Positions 48,447-59,316 of a stretch of DNA of 64,000 nucleotides are shown piece by piece. The stretch is from contig JABYQQ010000013.1 of assembly GCA_022605405.1 (NCBI GenBank), forward strand, positions 1,054,001-1,118,000, read 5' to 3'. Numbering within the stretch: the first letter of the stretch is position 1; each line of letters opens with the position of its first letter. The notes beneath the pieces are model-generated. The model saw nothing but the letters and a program-made list of their open reading frames with translations, did no database searches and was not told the origin of the DNA. The position numbers and the translations under genes are program-made. The DNA comes from Earliella scabrosa. Lineage: Eukaryota; Basidiomycota; Agaricomycetes; Polyporales; Polyporaceae.

Positions 48447-48748
48447 GGCGCGCTCAGCGATCGCAGTAGAAACATGTATGTTGTACAGAAGTGGCATGAC
48501 TGCATCTAAAACTAAAGACTTTGGAACATTCGATCTCGGTATGGATACAATACGGGCGCGGCTCCGACGAGTTTGCGCATGCGAGAGGTGAAGGGACGGG
48601 CGTGCCTTGGAGCGGAAGAGACGCAGAGAAGAAATTCAAACATACGCGATCGGTCACATCGCGGGCGGTGCACCCTAGCTGGAGGTGATCGCGGTTTGGC
48701 TTCGAACACAGCAAGGAACAGCGATCCACGGACACACCTTGTTTGCGC
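48447..48748. other. Convergent 3' region, kynureninase / formamidase
   Basis: 302 bp between two stops. Contains the 3' UTRs of two genes of one pathway; nothing else seen. Confidence 0.5.
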
Positions 48749-49636
48749 TCATCCGTGCGAGACTGGTGGAGCATCCTCCTCGAGCCCAGCCACGAAATCA
48801 GCGACAATCCGCGGGTAGACGCTCCCCTTCAGCAGCTCGTTGTGCCCCTCCTCCAGCTCGCCAAAGTTCTTGGACACCATCGGGAGCTTGCTGGACGCAT
48901 CGGTGCCCGTCACGGCGGCGAGGTGCGCATACATGGTCTCGCTCTGGAGCTGATCGACGAGGACGTCGCCCGACGAGTGCAGGACGAGCCAGCGGATGTG
49001 CTCGCCGCCCGGCCAGAGCGCATACGACGCAACGTTGACGTCCGGGTAGGCGTCGCGGTCCCCGAATGTATTGGCGATGAACCACGCTTTGTAGTCGGGG
49101 AAGGAGCGGAGGAGCGTGTCGACGTCGTAGATGCCTTCGGAGAGGACAACGGCCCGGGTCGCAGCAAGCAGCTGCGGCGAGGGCGTCAGCTCCGGGAAGG
49201 GCGATGCGAGGAGGATGGAGGCGAGGATATGCGCAGCACAGCTGTGGCCTAGGAGGACGAACCGGGCAGGGACCTTGGTGCTCGGCCCCGAGGGGTGGGG
49301 TCCGGGTCCGGACCAGGAGGAGAGGAAGTGGAGAAAGCGGAGGACATCGCTGGCGTGGCCCGGGTGCTGGAGCGCGTTCTGTGCCGTCGTGAGCCGGTAG
49401 TTGGGCACCGCGACGGGGCAGCGGGCGAGGCGGGCGAGGGCGCGGGCGAGGGCAGCGTGGTCGGCCTTGTCTTCGCTGTGGACGACGGTGAGCAGAGGCT
49501 ATGCGCGGGCAGTGGGGACGTACGAGCGCCAAGCCCCGCCGTGGACGAAGACGAGGAGGAGGGGAGCCGCGGCCGCAGACGGCGCAGCGTACCAGTCGAA
49601 GCTGTGGCAGGCGTCCTCGCCGTACGAGATCTCCAT
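48749..49636 (-). CDS. BNA7: Kynurenine formamidase-like alpha/beta hydrolase
   Basis: Probable enzyme that removes formate from N-formylkynurenine. Start MEISYGEDACHSFDWYAAP leads to the oxyanion loop LLVFVHGGAWRS. An intron follows (GTACGTCC to CCACAG) and the frame continues EDKADHAALARALARLARC. The nucleophile elbow is FVLLGHSCAAHILASI (Ser), the acid region LHSSGDVLVDQLQSETM (Asp) and the catalytic His in ELEEGHNELLKGS. Length, about 280 residues, is close to fungal Bna7. The neighbourhood next to kynureninase supports this function over a general esterase. It shares a 106-bp intergenic region with the divergent Pmp3 gene. Confidence 0.85.
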
Positions 49637-49686
49637 CGTGGCCGTTCGCTCTGACGCACGCTCCGTGACGTCATCCGCCCGCGTCC

Positions 49687-49693
49687 TTATAAG
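49687..49693 (+). promoter_or_regulatory. TATA-like box before Pmp3
   Basis: TTATAAG about 50 bp before the Pmp3 start, inside the 106-bp divergent region shared with the formamidase-like gene. It is close to the start, so the Pmp3 5' leader would be short. Confidence 0.45.
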
Positions 49694-49742
49694 CCGCCCG
49701 CGACGGCTGCCAAGGGTCCCCACATCTCATCGCCCTTCCACC

Positions 49743-50146
49743 ATGGCCTTCACTGCTTCAGACATTTGCAAGGTGTGTTCGTTGTCCTCCACGTCGTGCT
49801 AGCTCCACCGTATTCACTGTGTTCCCGCAGATCATGTACGTCGCGTCGCCGCCACCATGTTGAACTTCATACTCACCGTTCGCCCGTCCCCAACAGTTTT
49901 GCCATCCTCTTGCCACCACTCGGTGTCTTCCTCGAGCGTGGCTGCAACGCCGACTTCCTCATCAACATTCTACTAGTGAGTTTCCCCTCGGGTTCCACGT
50001 CGAGTTGCGATGTCTGACCCTCCTCCCACAGACAATCCTCGGTTACATGTATGCATCCTCCCTTGGTCGCCCCTTCACCTCGTTACTGACGTTTTCGCAC
50101 CAGCCCGGGTATCATCCACGCCCTATACATCATCCTCAAATATTAG
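49743..50146 (+). CDS. PMP3: Pmp3/RCI2 plasma-membrane proteolipid
   Basis: A 57-residue membrane protein of the Pmp3 family, which affects membrane potential and salt tolerance. Five exons give MAFTASDICK, II, FAILLPPLGVFLERGCN, ADFLINILL, TILGYIPGIIH and ALYIILKY. Exon positions are 49743-49772, 49831-49835, 49897-49975, 50032-50048 and 50104-50146, which sum to 174 nt (58 codons with stop). The second exon is only 5 nt (ATCAT) and the fourth 17 nt. Two hydrophobic segments are present and the family's conserved LPPLGVFLERGC and ILGYIPGIIHA are intact. The gene is too fragmented for a simple ORF search. Introns are 55-61 nt. Confidence 0.92.
49831..49835 (+). other. 5-nt micro-exon of Pmp3
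   Basis: ATCAT lies between CCCGCAG and GTACGTCG. With AAG before it and TTTTGCC after it, it restores KIIFAI, the conserved Pmp3 sequence. Confidence 0.85.
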
Positions 50147-50474
50147 ACGGGGTGCCGCCACAGCACCCCCTCGCCGTTCACGACCCCCTCATGCTCTCAT
50201 GACGGACACGGACGATGTACTCTGAGGATTCTATAATGTCCGCACTATGTAATCGATACCCTGCCAAGGACTGCTTTTTGCCCACCACTGTCTTCGAGCT
50301 CCCAACGCGGAGCATGCGTGCATCAAGGCGTGTGTGTTCGAGACCTCATACAGCAAGAGAATTGTGGTTCGATCGCGCTACCGCTACAGAAGTGCTATGG
50401 TACTCGGCGTTCTAATGTGGATGACATTACTCATACATTACCTATCTTCGTACGTCTCTACTCGGGGACCGCGG
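50147..50474. other. Convergent 3' region, Pmp3 / eIF2B epsilon
   Basis: About 330 bp between two stops; no gene supported. Confidence 0.5.
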
Positions 50475-53400
50475 TCATGAGTCGTCCTCCTCGCTCTCTT
50501 CGGTGTCCTCTTCGCTGCCTTCGGAAGACGCCTCCGTGGTGCTTGTTGGCTTGGCCTGGGCAGGAGCGGCAGTCGGTTTCGGCACAGACGGTGCCGAACT
50601 TGCTGGTGGGACGGCATGGGCTGATCCAGATGCTGCACTGGGTGTGGGCTTGCCCGGCGCGTCGCTTTCGCCGGACTCATAGTCCTCGCTGTCGTCATCG
50701 GACTCAGATCCTGACGCTGGCGGGGCTTGTGCGGGCTTGGGGCCAGTAGTAGCCTGCGAGGAGGATGCCGAGGGCGCAGGAGCGGCAGAAGAGGTCGAGG
50801 GTACAGAGGTGTTCGCAACAGGAGGTTTCGCGGTTGGGGGGGCACTCTCCTCGCTGTCCTCGCCGCCCTCGGACTCCTCCTCCTCGCTGTCCGACTCTTC
50901 CTCGCTGTCGCTGTCCTTCTTCCCAGGTTGGGCCGTCGTGCTGGGCTGAGTTGATGGCTTTTTTGCAGGCTCATCCTCGCTTTCCTCCTCGCTTTCCTCC
51001 TCACTCTCCTCCTCGCTCTCCTCGTCAAACTGCTCAATCATCTTCGCGCCCACAGCCCAGCACTTGCGCACGCCCTCCAAGAGGGCCGAGCCCGGCTTGA
51101 GCCCTTCTCCCCTCGCCGCGGGTGACGCATGCCACGCGCGGATGTCCTCCTCTTCGACCAAATCCTGCTGGTACAGCGCCGCAAGCACCTGCGCGAACAG
51201 GCCCTGGCGCGCACCCGCGCCCGCACAATGATACTGGAGGACCTCGACGGTCTCCACCGGGTCCACCCCGCCGATCTTGTCGATGAGCGCGCCCCAGCGG
51301 CGGACGGTCTTTGCGATCTCGAGCCGCTGCTGCGCGGCGTCGCCGCCGGGCACGAGCGGGATGCGGTCGACGATGGCGCCGACGACGGCCTCGCGGACGC
51401 GTCGGAGGGGCACGTTGGACGCCATGCGGAGCGTCTTGAGCTCGACGGCCGCGTTCTCGACCGAGTGGCCCTCGGCGAAGGCGCGCTCGAGCGACTGCGC
51501 GACTTCGGACCGGAACTCGGTCTCGGCGGCGGCGGAGGAGAGCTTGTGGATCGCGGACGTCTCCGCGGACGGGTCGGCGGCGGAGAGGGAGAGGGAGGGC
51601 CCGGAGGCGGAGGTGCGGGAGGAGGTGCGGGAGAGGGAGTGCATGGACGAGAACTCGGATTCGGTCTCGGTGTCGGACGCGGACGTCGTTGAGCCTTCGT
51701 CTGACAGCTCGAGGTCGGAGGCGGCGTCGCCTATTCATGGAGGTGTGGTCAGAATTCATACGAAGAACACGGGCGAACGATGTGATGGCCTACCGATTCG
51801 CATGAGTCTCTGGTTGTTGTATGACTCACGCTCGTCGAGCTCTTCCTCCTCGTCTGGAGAACCACGGGGCCAGACGAGGGCGTTCGAGCCCTTGCCCACG
51901 ATTTGAGGGGCGTCTTCTTGGTCTGCCGTTGCATGAAATTGATCGTCAGCTTGGCTATGAGTCTCGAGCTCGTTAAACACCCACGAGCTTCGACCTCCTC
52001 AAGTTCGGAATCCTCGTCCTCTTCGTCTTCGTCGTCGCCCTCGGAACCGTCGTCTTCAGCTGTTGGCTGAGCCTCCCGCTTCCTGGAGACGCGCTCGAAC
52101 TTGCGCAGCCTTGCCCCCTCCCCGATGACAACGCCGTCCGCTATGAGACAGCCGGTGGGCACCCGGACGCCATCTCCCAGCTTCACACCAGCACCGACGA
52201 TACTGCCCTCGACAACGCATCCCGCGCCTATATGCGTGTCGTCAAATATGTACGCGTCTCGCAGGATAGCGCCACGGCCGATCGTGCAGCGCTTGCCGAT
52301 GACGGACGCATGTATGGATGCGTTGTCGGAGATGGTCGTATGTGACCCGATGAGCGTGTTGTTGCCAATCTTGCACGTTCTGGAGAAGTCAGAGCTCGTT
52401 ATCAGCGCGCCGTCCGGGGGAAACCACAACTCTCAAAGCCCGCGTACCGTGAGAGGACGACGGAGTTGTCTTTCGCGATGTACTTGTTGCCGCGCAGGTG
52501 CTCGTACGAGTGACCCCCTGGGTGATTATCGTCCGGCACGAGTGGGAACGTCCATCGTGCCAGGATGTCCTTGCTGCGGGGTGAAGAAGGGGGAAGGGGG
52601 AAGGGGCAAATTTGGAATGAGTGAGAGGGGCGGCTGATAGTCGCGAACTTTGCGGCGGGTGAGCGACGCACCTGACAGCGTCGTAGCTGCGCGTGTCCGC
52701 GACCCGGGCGGCGTACCCGTCCTTTGCGACGTAACAGTGGACCTTCTTCATGAGCAGGTCAGATGTCAGCACCCCGTGCACGAAGTCGCGCCGTACGTCC
52801 CCGTAATCAAAGTTGTCCTGGAATAGCGAGGGAACCTGGGGGCGCCGTTCAGTGTCCAGCGGGTATCGCGCTAGAGGAGGCAAAGGGGGCCCTCACCTCG
52901 ACGGAGCAGACGTCTATTGAGCAGTCGATGAAGTCGTACCGAATTTCGACCTCTGGGTGCTCGGCAAGGATTTCGCGGGGGATGCTAACGTGCGCCTTCG
53001 GGGGGTACCCGACGACAGGCTCGTAGTGCAGGCACTCCGATGTGTCAGGGTCCAGCACATACACACCCGACTCGCCTCTTGACCTGCGCATATCCGCAAT
53101 AAGACCTCTCCGTCAGTCCCAACCTTGACGAGAGAGAGAGTGGACTGGCTCCGAGACGCAAGAACGCACCTCGTGCGATGCGCCGCGCCGCACTCCTTCA
53201 CGACCATGGTCATGATCGCGTCCTTGTCCGTCCGGCGGCGCTCCTTGTGCACGCGCACGACGTCGTCGATCCGCACGTTGCTCACCAGGTCGCCCGTGAC
53301 GAGCACAAAGTCGGACGTGATGATCTGGTGCGTGTAGATGTCGCGCATCGCGTCCCCCGGCGAGAACGTCTCCTTCGCGGTCACGATCGGCACGATCTTG

Positions 53401-53851
53401 ATCCCCGAGCTCGGTTTCGACCATTTCGACTCTCTGAGTGCGCGTGCGGGCACCGAAGCGGGAGGGGGAGCAACGAGAGAGGTCGAGGACAGGGAAAGGT
53501 CAGGCTAAGTGCCTGTGCGGGAGGGACCAAGGACGGACGCACCGGATAGCAGCCTTGACCTGGTCGGCGTACGATCGACAGATGACGAAGATCTCCTGCA
53601 CTCCAGCGAGCGCGAGGCTCTCAAAGGTCCATTCGAGCAAAGTTGCATTGCATATAGGAAGCAAACACTAGAGGAAGGGCTCAAGACATTCAATAGAGGT
53701 TTCGTTCGGAGGACGGAGCACGTACTCTCGGTTTGCCGACCGTGAGCGGCTTGAAGCGTTTATTGAAGCTATCGGCCAGGATGACGGCCTGCAGGACCTC
53801 ATCCTCTTCCGCAATGTCTTTTTCTTTGCCAGAAGATGATTTTGGGGGCAT
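50475..53851 (-). CDS. GCD6: eIF2B epsilon, catalytic subunit of the eIF2 exchange factor
   Basis: Nucleotide exchange factor subunit that recharges eIF2 with GTP for translation initiation. Start MPPKSSSGKEKDIAEEDE is followed by the pyrophosphorylase-like domain: QAVILADSFNKRFKPLT, LPICNATLLEWTFESLALAG, VPIVTAKETFSPGDAMRDI, SDFVLVTGDLVSN and YDFIDCSIDVCS. The left-handed beta-helix repeats follow (CKIGNNTLIGSHTTISDNAS, SVIGKRCTIGRGAILRDA). The catalytic W2 region holds SSAAAETEFRSEVAQSLERA, LRRVREAVVGAIVDRIPLV and AVGAKMIEQFDEESEEE. Normally the protein ends with the acidic W2 edge; here about 180 further residues of Ser, Pro, Ala and acidic repeats follow, ending EESEEDDS. Many introns of about 50-60 nt. 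Confidence 0.9.
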
Positions 53852-54484
53852 GACTGGATGGGAGTTTAATACTGTAGACTCGCTAGTCGCGCAGAGCAGA
53901 CAGAGGCGCGTCGCGTCGAAGGTATGACTCGATCGTCTCGATCACATGCAGCCAAATCTGCCCAAGCAGCCCAACTGCCTCGATCGGACACTGGCCAGAG
54001 ACATGCACACGTCTTTGCTGGACAAGCAGCCATGTATGTATATTGCAAGGAGAGACAATGGTAGCTCACAGCTGGACATCTAACAGTCTGCTATCTCATG
54101 TCGGTGTTGTCGCCTGTAACCATACGCGAGGAAACAGTTCATGATTACACGAAGCCATAGAGACACACTCGAGCACGATCCAGTGAGACAATGAAAGTGG
54201 GTATGAGGATATCACCTATCCAATCGACATTAGGCTGAGTAACAGCGGATGAGGGCGATGTAGGTATGCGGCGTAACTCGTGAGGGAAGCAAAAGCAAGA
54301 CCACATCCGCGTCGTAGACTACCAGAGAAAGAGCGAAAAACGAGATGAGGCGAAATCCATTACCATGGATGCGAATGGGGAGAGGGGGTACCCGGAAGGG
54401 GTCGCAAGAGGAGAGGGAGACATTAGGAGTTGCACAGCTCGTCACGGTCGTAATAAGGTAGAATGAGAGATTTTGGGACCGCGC
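53852..54484. other. eIF2B epsilon promoter and 3' region of the disordered-protein gene
   Basis: 630 bp between the eIF2B start and the stop of the next gene. No supported gene; only short frames. Confidence 0.5.
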
Positions 54485-55716
54485 TCATGCAGCCGCCGCG
54501 ACGACAGGCGCCGCCGGGGGTGCCTCCGGCTTCGGCTCTTCTGCTGCGGGAGCGGCCTCAGCGGCAGGGGCCTCAGCGGCGGGGTTCTCGAGGGGCGCAA
54601 CGGGGGCGGGCTCCTCAATCTTCGGGGGGTTCTCCTCAACCTTGGGGGGAGTGCTGTGCTCAGCCTTCGGCTTGGGCTTGAAGAAGTCGCCGACGCGCGC
54701 CGACAAACGACGGCCAACCTTGGCCTTCTTCTCTTCCTTCTTCTCCTCTTTCTTCTCCTCCTTCTGATGGAGACGTCAGCGCACGTCGCAGTCACAAGTA
54801 GGGGATAAGATGTTCACCTTCTCTTCCTTGGGGGCCTCGGTCTCCGCAGCGGGCTCAGCGGGCGCCTCAGTGGCAGGTGCCTCGGTGGCAGCGGCGGTCT
54901 CACTAAGGAATGCTGTCAGAGATCCCATTCAGGCAGAAAATGTCATATCATGACTCACGTCTCCTTTACGGGCTCAGCGGGCGTCTCCTCCGCCTTGGGA
55001 GCCTCAGCAGGCGTCTCGGTGGCGGGCTCCTTGGGAGCCTCCTCGGCCGCGGGAGCAGCGGCAGCCTATCAAGACGTATGAGACACGAGAGCAAGACGAC
55101 GACTCCTCATGGGGGAACGGCGACTCACCTCTTCCTTCTTCTCCTCCTTCTTCTCAGTCTTCTTGACGGCCTTCTCCTTGGGCTTCTTCTCAGCCTTCTC
55201 CTTCTTGTCGCCCTTGAAGGGAGCGAGGAGCTTGGCGAGGATGGAGGGGCTCTTGGGGCGGTCCTCCTTCTTAGCCTCGGCGGGAGTGGCCTCGGCCTTA
55301 AACTTCGGTGAGTAGGCAGAAGAAAGGGGATCGAAGAATGTAACATACAGGCTTAGCCTCCTCGGTGGCAGGAGCAGGGGCCTCCTCAGTCTTGGGAGCG
55401 TCAGCGGCGGGGGTCGCGTCGATGGCGGGGGCGTCAGCAGCGGGAGCAGCCTTAGTAGGATGACGGTTAACAGGATATCCTGTCCGAAAGTAGGAAGCAA
55501 CTCACCTCCTCCTTCTTCGCCTCCTCCTTGGGTGCCTCCTGAGGCGGACTCGGTGTGAGTTGAGGAGGTAGAAAGAAGATTGGTTGGACTTACGGCAGCA
55601 GGCGCCTCAGGAGCGGGCTCGGCGGCGGCGGGGGTGGCCTCGGGGGTCTCGACCGGCTTGGTCTCCTCGACGGGAGCAGCGGGGGCAGCGGCGGGGGTAG
55701 CGACGGGCTCAGACAT
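54485..55716 (-). CDS. Disordered Ala/Glu/Lys/Pro-rich protein, unrecognised function
   Basis: A spliced gene of about seven exons encoding a highly charged, low-complexity protein. It starts MSEPVATPAAAPAAPVEETK. Repeats of the type APAAEEAPKEPATETPAEAP and EAPKEEAKKEE recur in separate exons. Two parts are not simple repeats: KKEDRPKSPSILAKLLAPFK and KKAKVGRRLSARVGDFFKPK, both basic and amphipathic in outline, each followed or preceded by Lys/Glu runs (KKEEKKEEKKEEKK). The C-terminus is Ala/Pro-rich and ends VVAAAA. The introns split the gene between repeat units. No enzyme motif, signal peptide or membrane segment is seen. The two basic motifs may be binding sites for membranes or a partner; that is speculation. 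Confidence 0.7.
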
Positions 55717-57054
55717 TATGGAAGACTTAGGGGGTCGTGAGCTGTTGGTTGGGAATGATACGTGGTCAGACGACGCGTCTCAATACGGGTTCAACAAGGC
55801 AACGGGGACGGCCGGAGGACGGGGAGGACGTGTTGGAAGGAAACAAGGGTGGAGGGGCGAACGAGGACTCACAATAGTGGTATATGGGAAGAGAGCGAGG
55901 GCTCTGTGGCCTTGCTTGCGGCAGGGAAGGAGAGAGAACGAGAGAGAAAGAGAGATAGGGCGAGAGTAGGCTTGGAAGGACGGCGCCCTTCTTATCCTTA
56001 AACAGTCCGAACAAACAAGGCTAAACTAAATTTGGCGGGCCCATGTTCAGCACTTCCGAATCGAGACACGCGTCCGGCCTGTTGCGACATGTTCGATCAG
56101 AGATATCTGTTTAACCGGGCTGGGTCGTCGGATACGTATGCGCGCGACGACGTCAGACTGGGCCCTCTCGAGCTCTCTGCGCTGCGCTCGCCCGCGCGGG
56201 GGCTGCAGCGGCGGGCAGAGGCGCAGACGTCGGCGGCAGCGGACGGACTGGGACAGAGCACGGTGGGAATCCGGTTCACAAGGTGACAAAAAGTGAATTG
56301 ATTGGGCAGGAGCCGAAAGAAGGAGGCGTCCAGTTCGCGTTCCGGTGCTCTAGCGACGATCGGGAATCATGTCCTTCTGCGACGTGCTCAGTCGCCCAAA
56401 GCCCGCCGCGCTCCTCTGTCGCCCGCCTCTCCGCCTGCCGCAGGCCGCCACCGCGCGCGTGCAGCCCAGCACGCGCGCAGGCGCAGGCGAAGGCAGCGGG
56501 GGCGGACGGGGCTTGGCTCGGGTGAAGTAGTCGTGCTATTCTCTGGCGGGCAAGCGTCGGAAGTGTCTGGACTGTGTGACTCGGCGCGAAGGAGGCGTTT
56601 CACATCTACCAATTAGCAGAATTCCACGTGGAAGCGCGGAAGCCCGCCGTTTCTACGTAAGGGCCCGATAAGGCAAGAACAGCACGGGCGCCCGCACGTA
56701 AAAGACGTTCTTATCCTCCCGCCCTCGCACTCGCAGTCGCAGCCGCGTCCCGCCGTCCGCCGCCCTCTCGCGTCCTGCCTCGCGCTCCCGCCTCCTGCTG
56801 CGCCCTCTCTGCACGCGCATCTCTCTGGCCTCGCGTCTCCCACGTGCTCTCTGCGTCGATGCGCGACAATGCAGCCCCCACGCGCGCCATGGCGACTCCA
56901 CCTTTTGTTAGACTCGCTCCTCGTGGCTGGGGCTCCACCCGAGCTCATCACTTAAGTCTCCTCGCACCCGCATGCTCTCTCCGCTCCGACTCTAGACACT
57001 AGTGCACTACGACCCACGTAGGACGACCTTCTGACGACCTCCTCACGACTCGCC
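55717..57054. other. 1.3-kb divergent promoter region
   Basis: Between the starts of the disordered-protein gene (minus) and the SUR7-like gene (plus). Contains purine-rich tracts near 55925-55960 (GAGAGAGAAAGAGAGA) that read as CT-rich, a common leader feature for the minus-strand gene. Frames of about 80-110 codons on both strands have no domain. Confidence 0.5.
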
Positions 57055-57951
57055 ATGCTCGCCAAGCTCTCGTCCTTGTTCCTCCTCGTATCCTTCCTCT
57101 TGCTCCTCTTTGTCTCGCTTTCGACGCCAATCATCAAGAGCATATACCTCTTCCAGCTGTCAGCGGACGCCAGCTCTTCCCTCTTCAACTCACAGGCAAG
57201 CGGATCTGTCCGCTTCGGCGTCTGGGGCTACTGCACCTCGGAAACCAATGTCGAGTGAGTCCCACATTTCGATTCCTCACTTGCCCACCTTGACATGGTT
57301 CCGTCCATTCCTCTCGCCCTTGTGATATCTCCAGAGTCTTCGGCTCAGACCACACCACCGCCGGCCAGTGTTCCAGAGCGCGCTTGGGCTACACCTTCGA
57401 TTCCGAGGTCGCCAGCCTGCTTCACGTGGACGACCTCTCCGACGCTATCTCGGCAACCCTCTCCACCGCCCTGGTCCTCCATGTAGTCGGTATGTCGTTC
57501 TCCATCGCGTGACACCACCCTCTCACGCCGTGCAATCTCCCCGCAACCTAGACTGCATCTTGACATTCGTCGCCTTGGCTTCCTCGCTGTTTGTGAGGAA
57601 ATGGCGCGCTCAGGACTTCAAGATCGACTCAGCGCCCTATTCCCGTCCCTGGCTCATCGCGACCCTCACCGCGGCGTTCCTTGCGGCGATACTCACAACT
57701 GTCGCTTTCATCATCGATCTCGTCTTCTCTAGCATTGTCAAGAACAGGATCACTGATGAGGCCGACGGTGTCCTGCATGCCTCTCGGGGTAACGCGGTAT
57801 GTCATCGCACCGCTCCGTCTGATCTGACATGATGTCATCAGCTCATTGATCATATCTACCGCCCATGCAGGTGTCAATGACTATCGCCGCCGCAGTCCTC
57901 ATCTGGGTAGCGATTGTGCTCTCCTTCGCGGATATCTTCGTTGGTCGTTGA
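57055..57951 (+). CDS. SUR7/PalI family membrane protein
   Basis: Four-helix membrane protein of the SUR7/PalI/Rim9 group, found in eisosomes or in pH signalling. The first helix is near the N-terminus (LSSLFLLVSFLLLLFVSLS). The large outside loop has the claudin-like motif in FGVWGYCTSETNVE and a second Cys after the intron in HTTAGQCSRARLGY. The other helices are DCILTFVALASSLFV, LIATLTAAFLAAILTTVAF and MTIAAAVLIWVAIVLSF; the end is FADIFVGR. Four exons join with short introns, the last ending at 57870. Whether it is a SUR7 or a Rim9/PalI orthologue cannot be decided; the short C-terminus fits a SUR7-like form. Confidence 0.83.
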
Positions 57952-59316
57952 CGCGCTCGACGAGCTCCGCAGTCCGAGCCCAGGTTCATCCAGTTCGTTG
58001 CCGCTCCTTGCGCCTCTCTTTCTCCCAACCGCTGACACTTGTCAAATCTTCTCAGGTCTGTCACAGTCTAGATGTTCGATGGACCTCGGCCCTTCTCCTT
58101 CTCATCCTTCTGATTCTTCTCATACGGACGATGATACCCGATTGATGCCTGCCACATGGACCGCTCTTGCTCGCTGAGTCCTCCTCGGGCTGGCCGCTGT
58201 CGAACGACCGTTGCACGGTTGGATATCGGAGCTCCGCGCCCTCGGCTCGAATTAGCCTTCCAACCCTTTCCCTCCGATCCGGTGTTCCCAGCATCTATAG
58301 ATGTTGACAGTTTTCCTGCTTGTATCGCTCGCTCGTATCAGAGCTCCCTGTATCCCTAGGTTTCCCCCGTTCTTTTCCGTTCGTCGCGCATGCAATGCGG
58401 AACTTCGGTTGCTGTTATCTGTATGACAGTGTATCGGACCCTTGTTGATATCCATACCGCCGCTTGTCTTTTTTATGTACTCTCTTTGTTTGCATTCTTG
58501 TCAACCTGAGCCAGTGTCTCAGGCTCACATTGCCGCAATACACGCCATTCGCTCGTTTGTTTGTGTCGATCGCGCGCGGAATGTTCTGTGGCCATGGGCG
58601 CCATGATGCACGCACGCGCAGTTTTTTTCGTCCAGCAAATACTTCCTGTGATTAGCGCTGCCGGAGGTCGGTGTGCAAATCCTCAGCCTATATCTCACGA
58701 CGCGCCCCGAAGACGTGGGTAGCCTCATGCTCGCGGGCGATGTGTACATAGGCGGGACTCCCACAGACACGGCGTGAACGGGGGCCAATACCAGCCAATA
58801 CCGCGCGCGTCCGGCATCTTTCGAGCAGATCCGCTCTCGGGAGGCGGATTCGCAAGAAGGACGCAGCGCGTGCACACGATGACGACCTCTGACGCTCCCA
58901 TGTGCACACAATGAATTTTGAAATCATGCAGTGAGGGGGGACCTTACATTACAAGCAGGCGAGTTGGGAAAATCATTGGCCTGTGCGGTACTCACCGGCC
59001 AGTAAGTACTTGTCCACCAGCACTTATCAATTGCAACAAAACTTCCGACGTCGACGCGCGGGGGCGCCACAAGTAAGTACATTGTGATGATACATTGTGC
59101 ATCATATCGACGACACATCGATGCCGGCGGCCTCTGAGAGCTCTCGGACGCAGCTGCCAAGATGAAAGTCGACGGTCGAGACGTACTCCGGAGCAAATCT
59201 TCCAAGTCGCGCAAGAAGGAAGATCCCGACGGCCGACGGTCTCCCGCGGCCCTGCCCATGAACCCAATGCCCCATGCCCAATGCCCACAGCCCGGATGAG
59301 GACACCGAATCATGCA
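57952..59316. other. 1.4-kb convergent 3' region, no gene supported
   Basis: Between the stops of the SUR7-like gene and Nop2. Minus-strand frames of about 130 codons (58525-58911, 58924-59313) have no domain features. A weak repeat of AGTAAGTAC occurs near 58999 and 59073. Confidence 0.5.
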
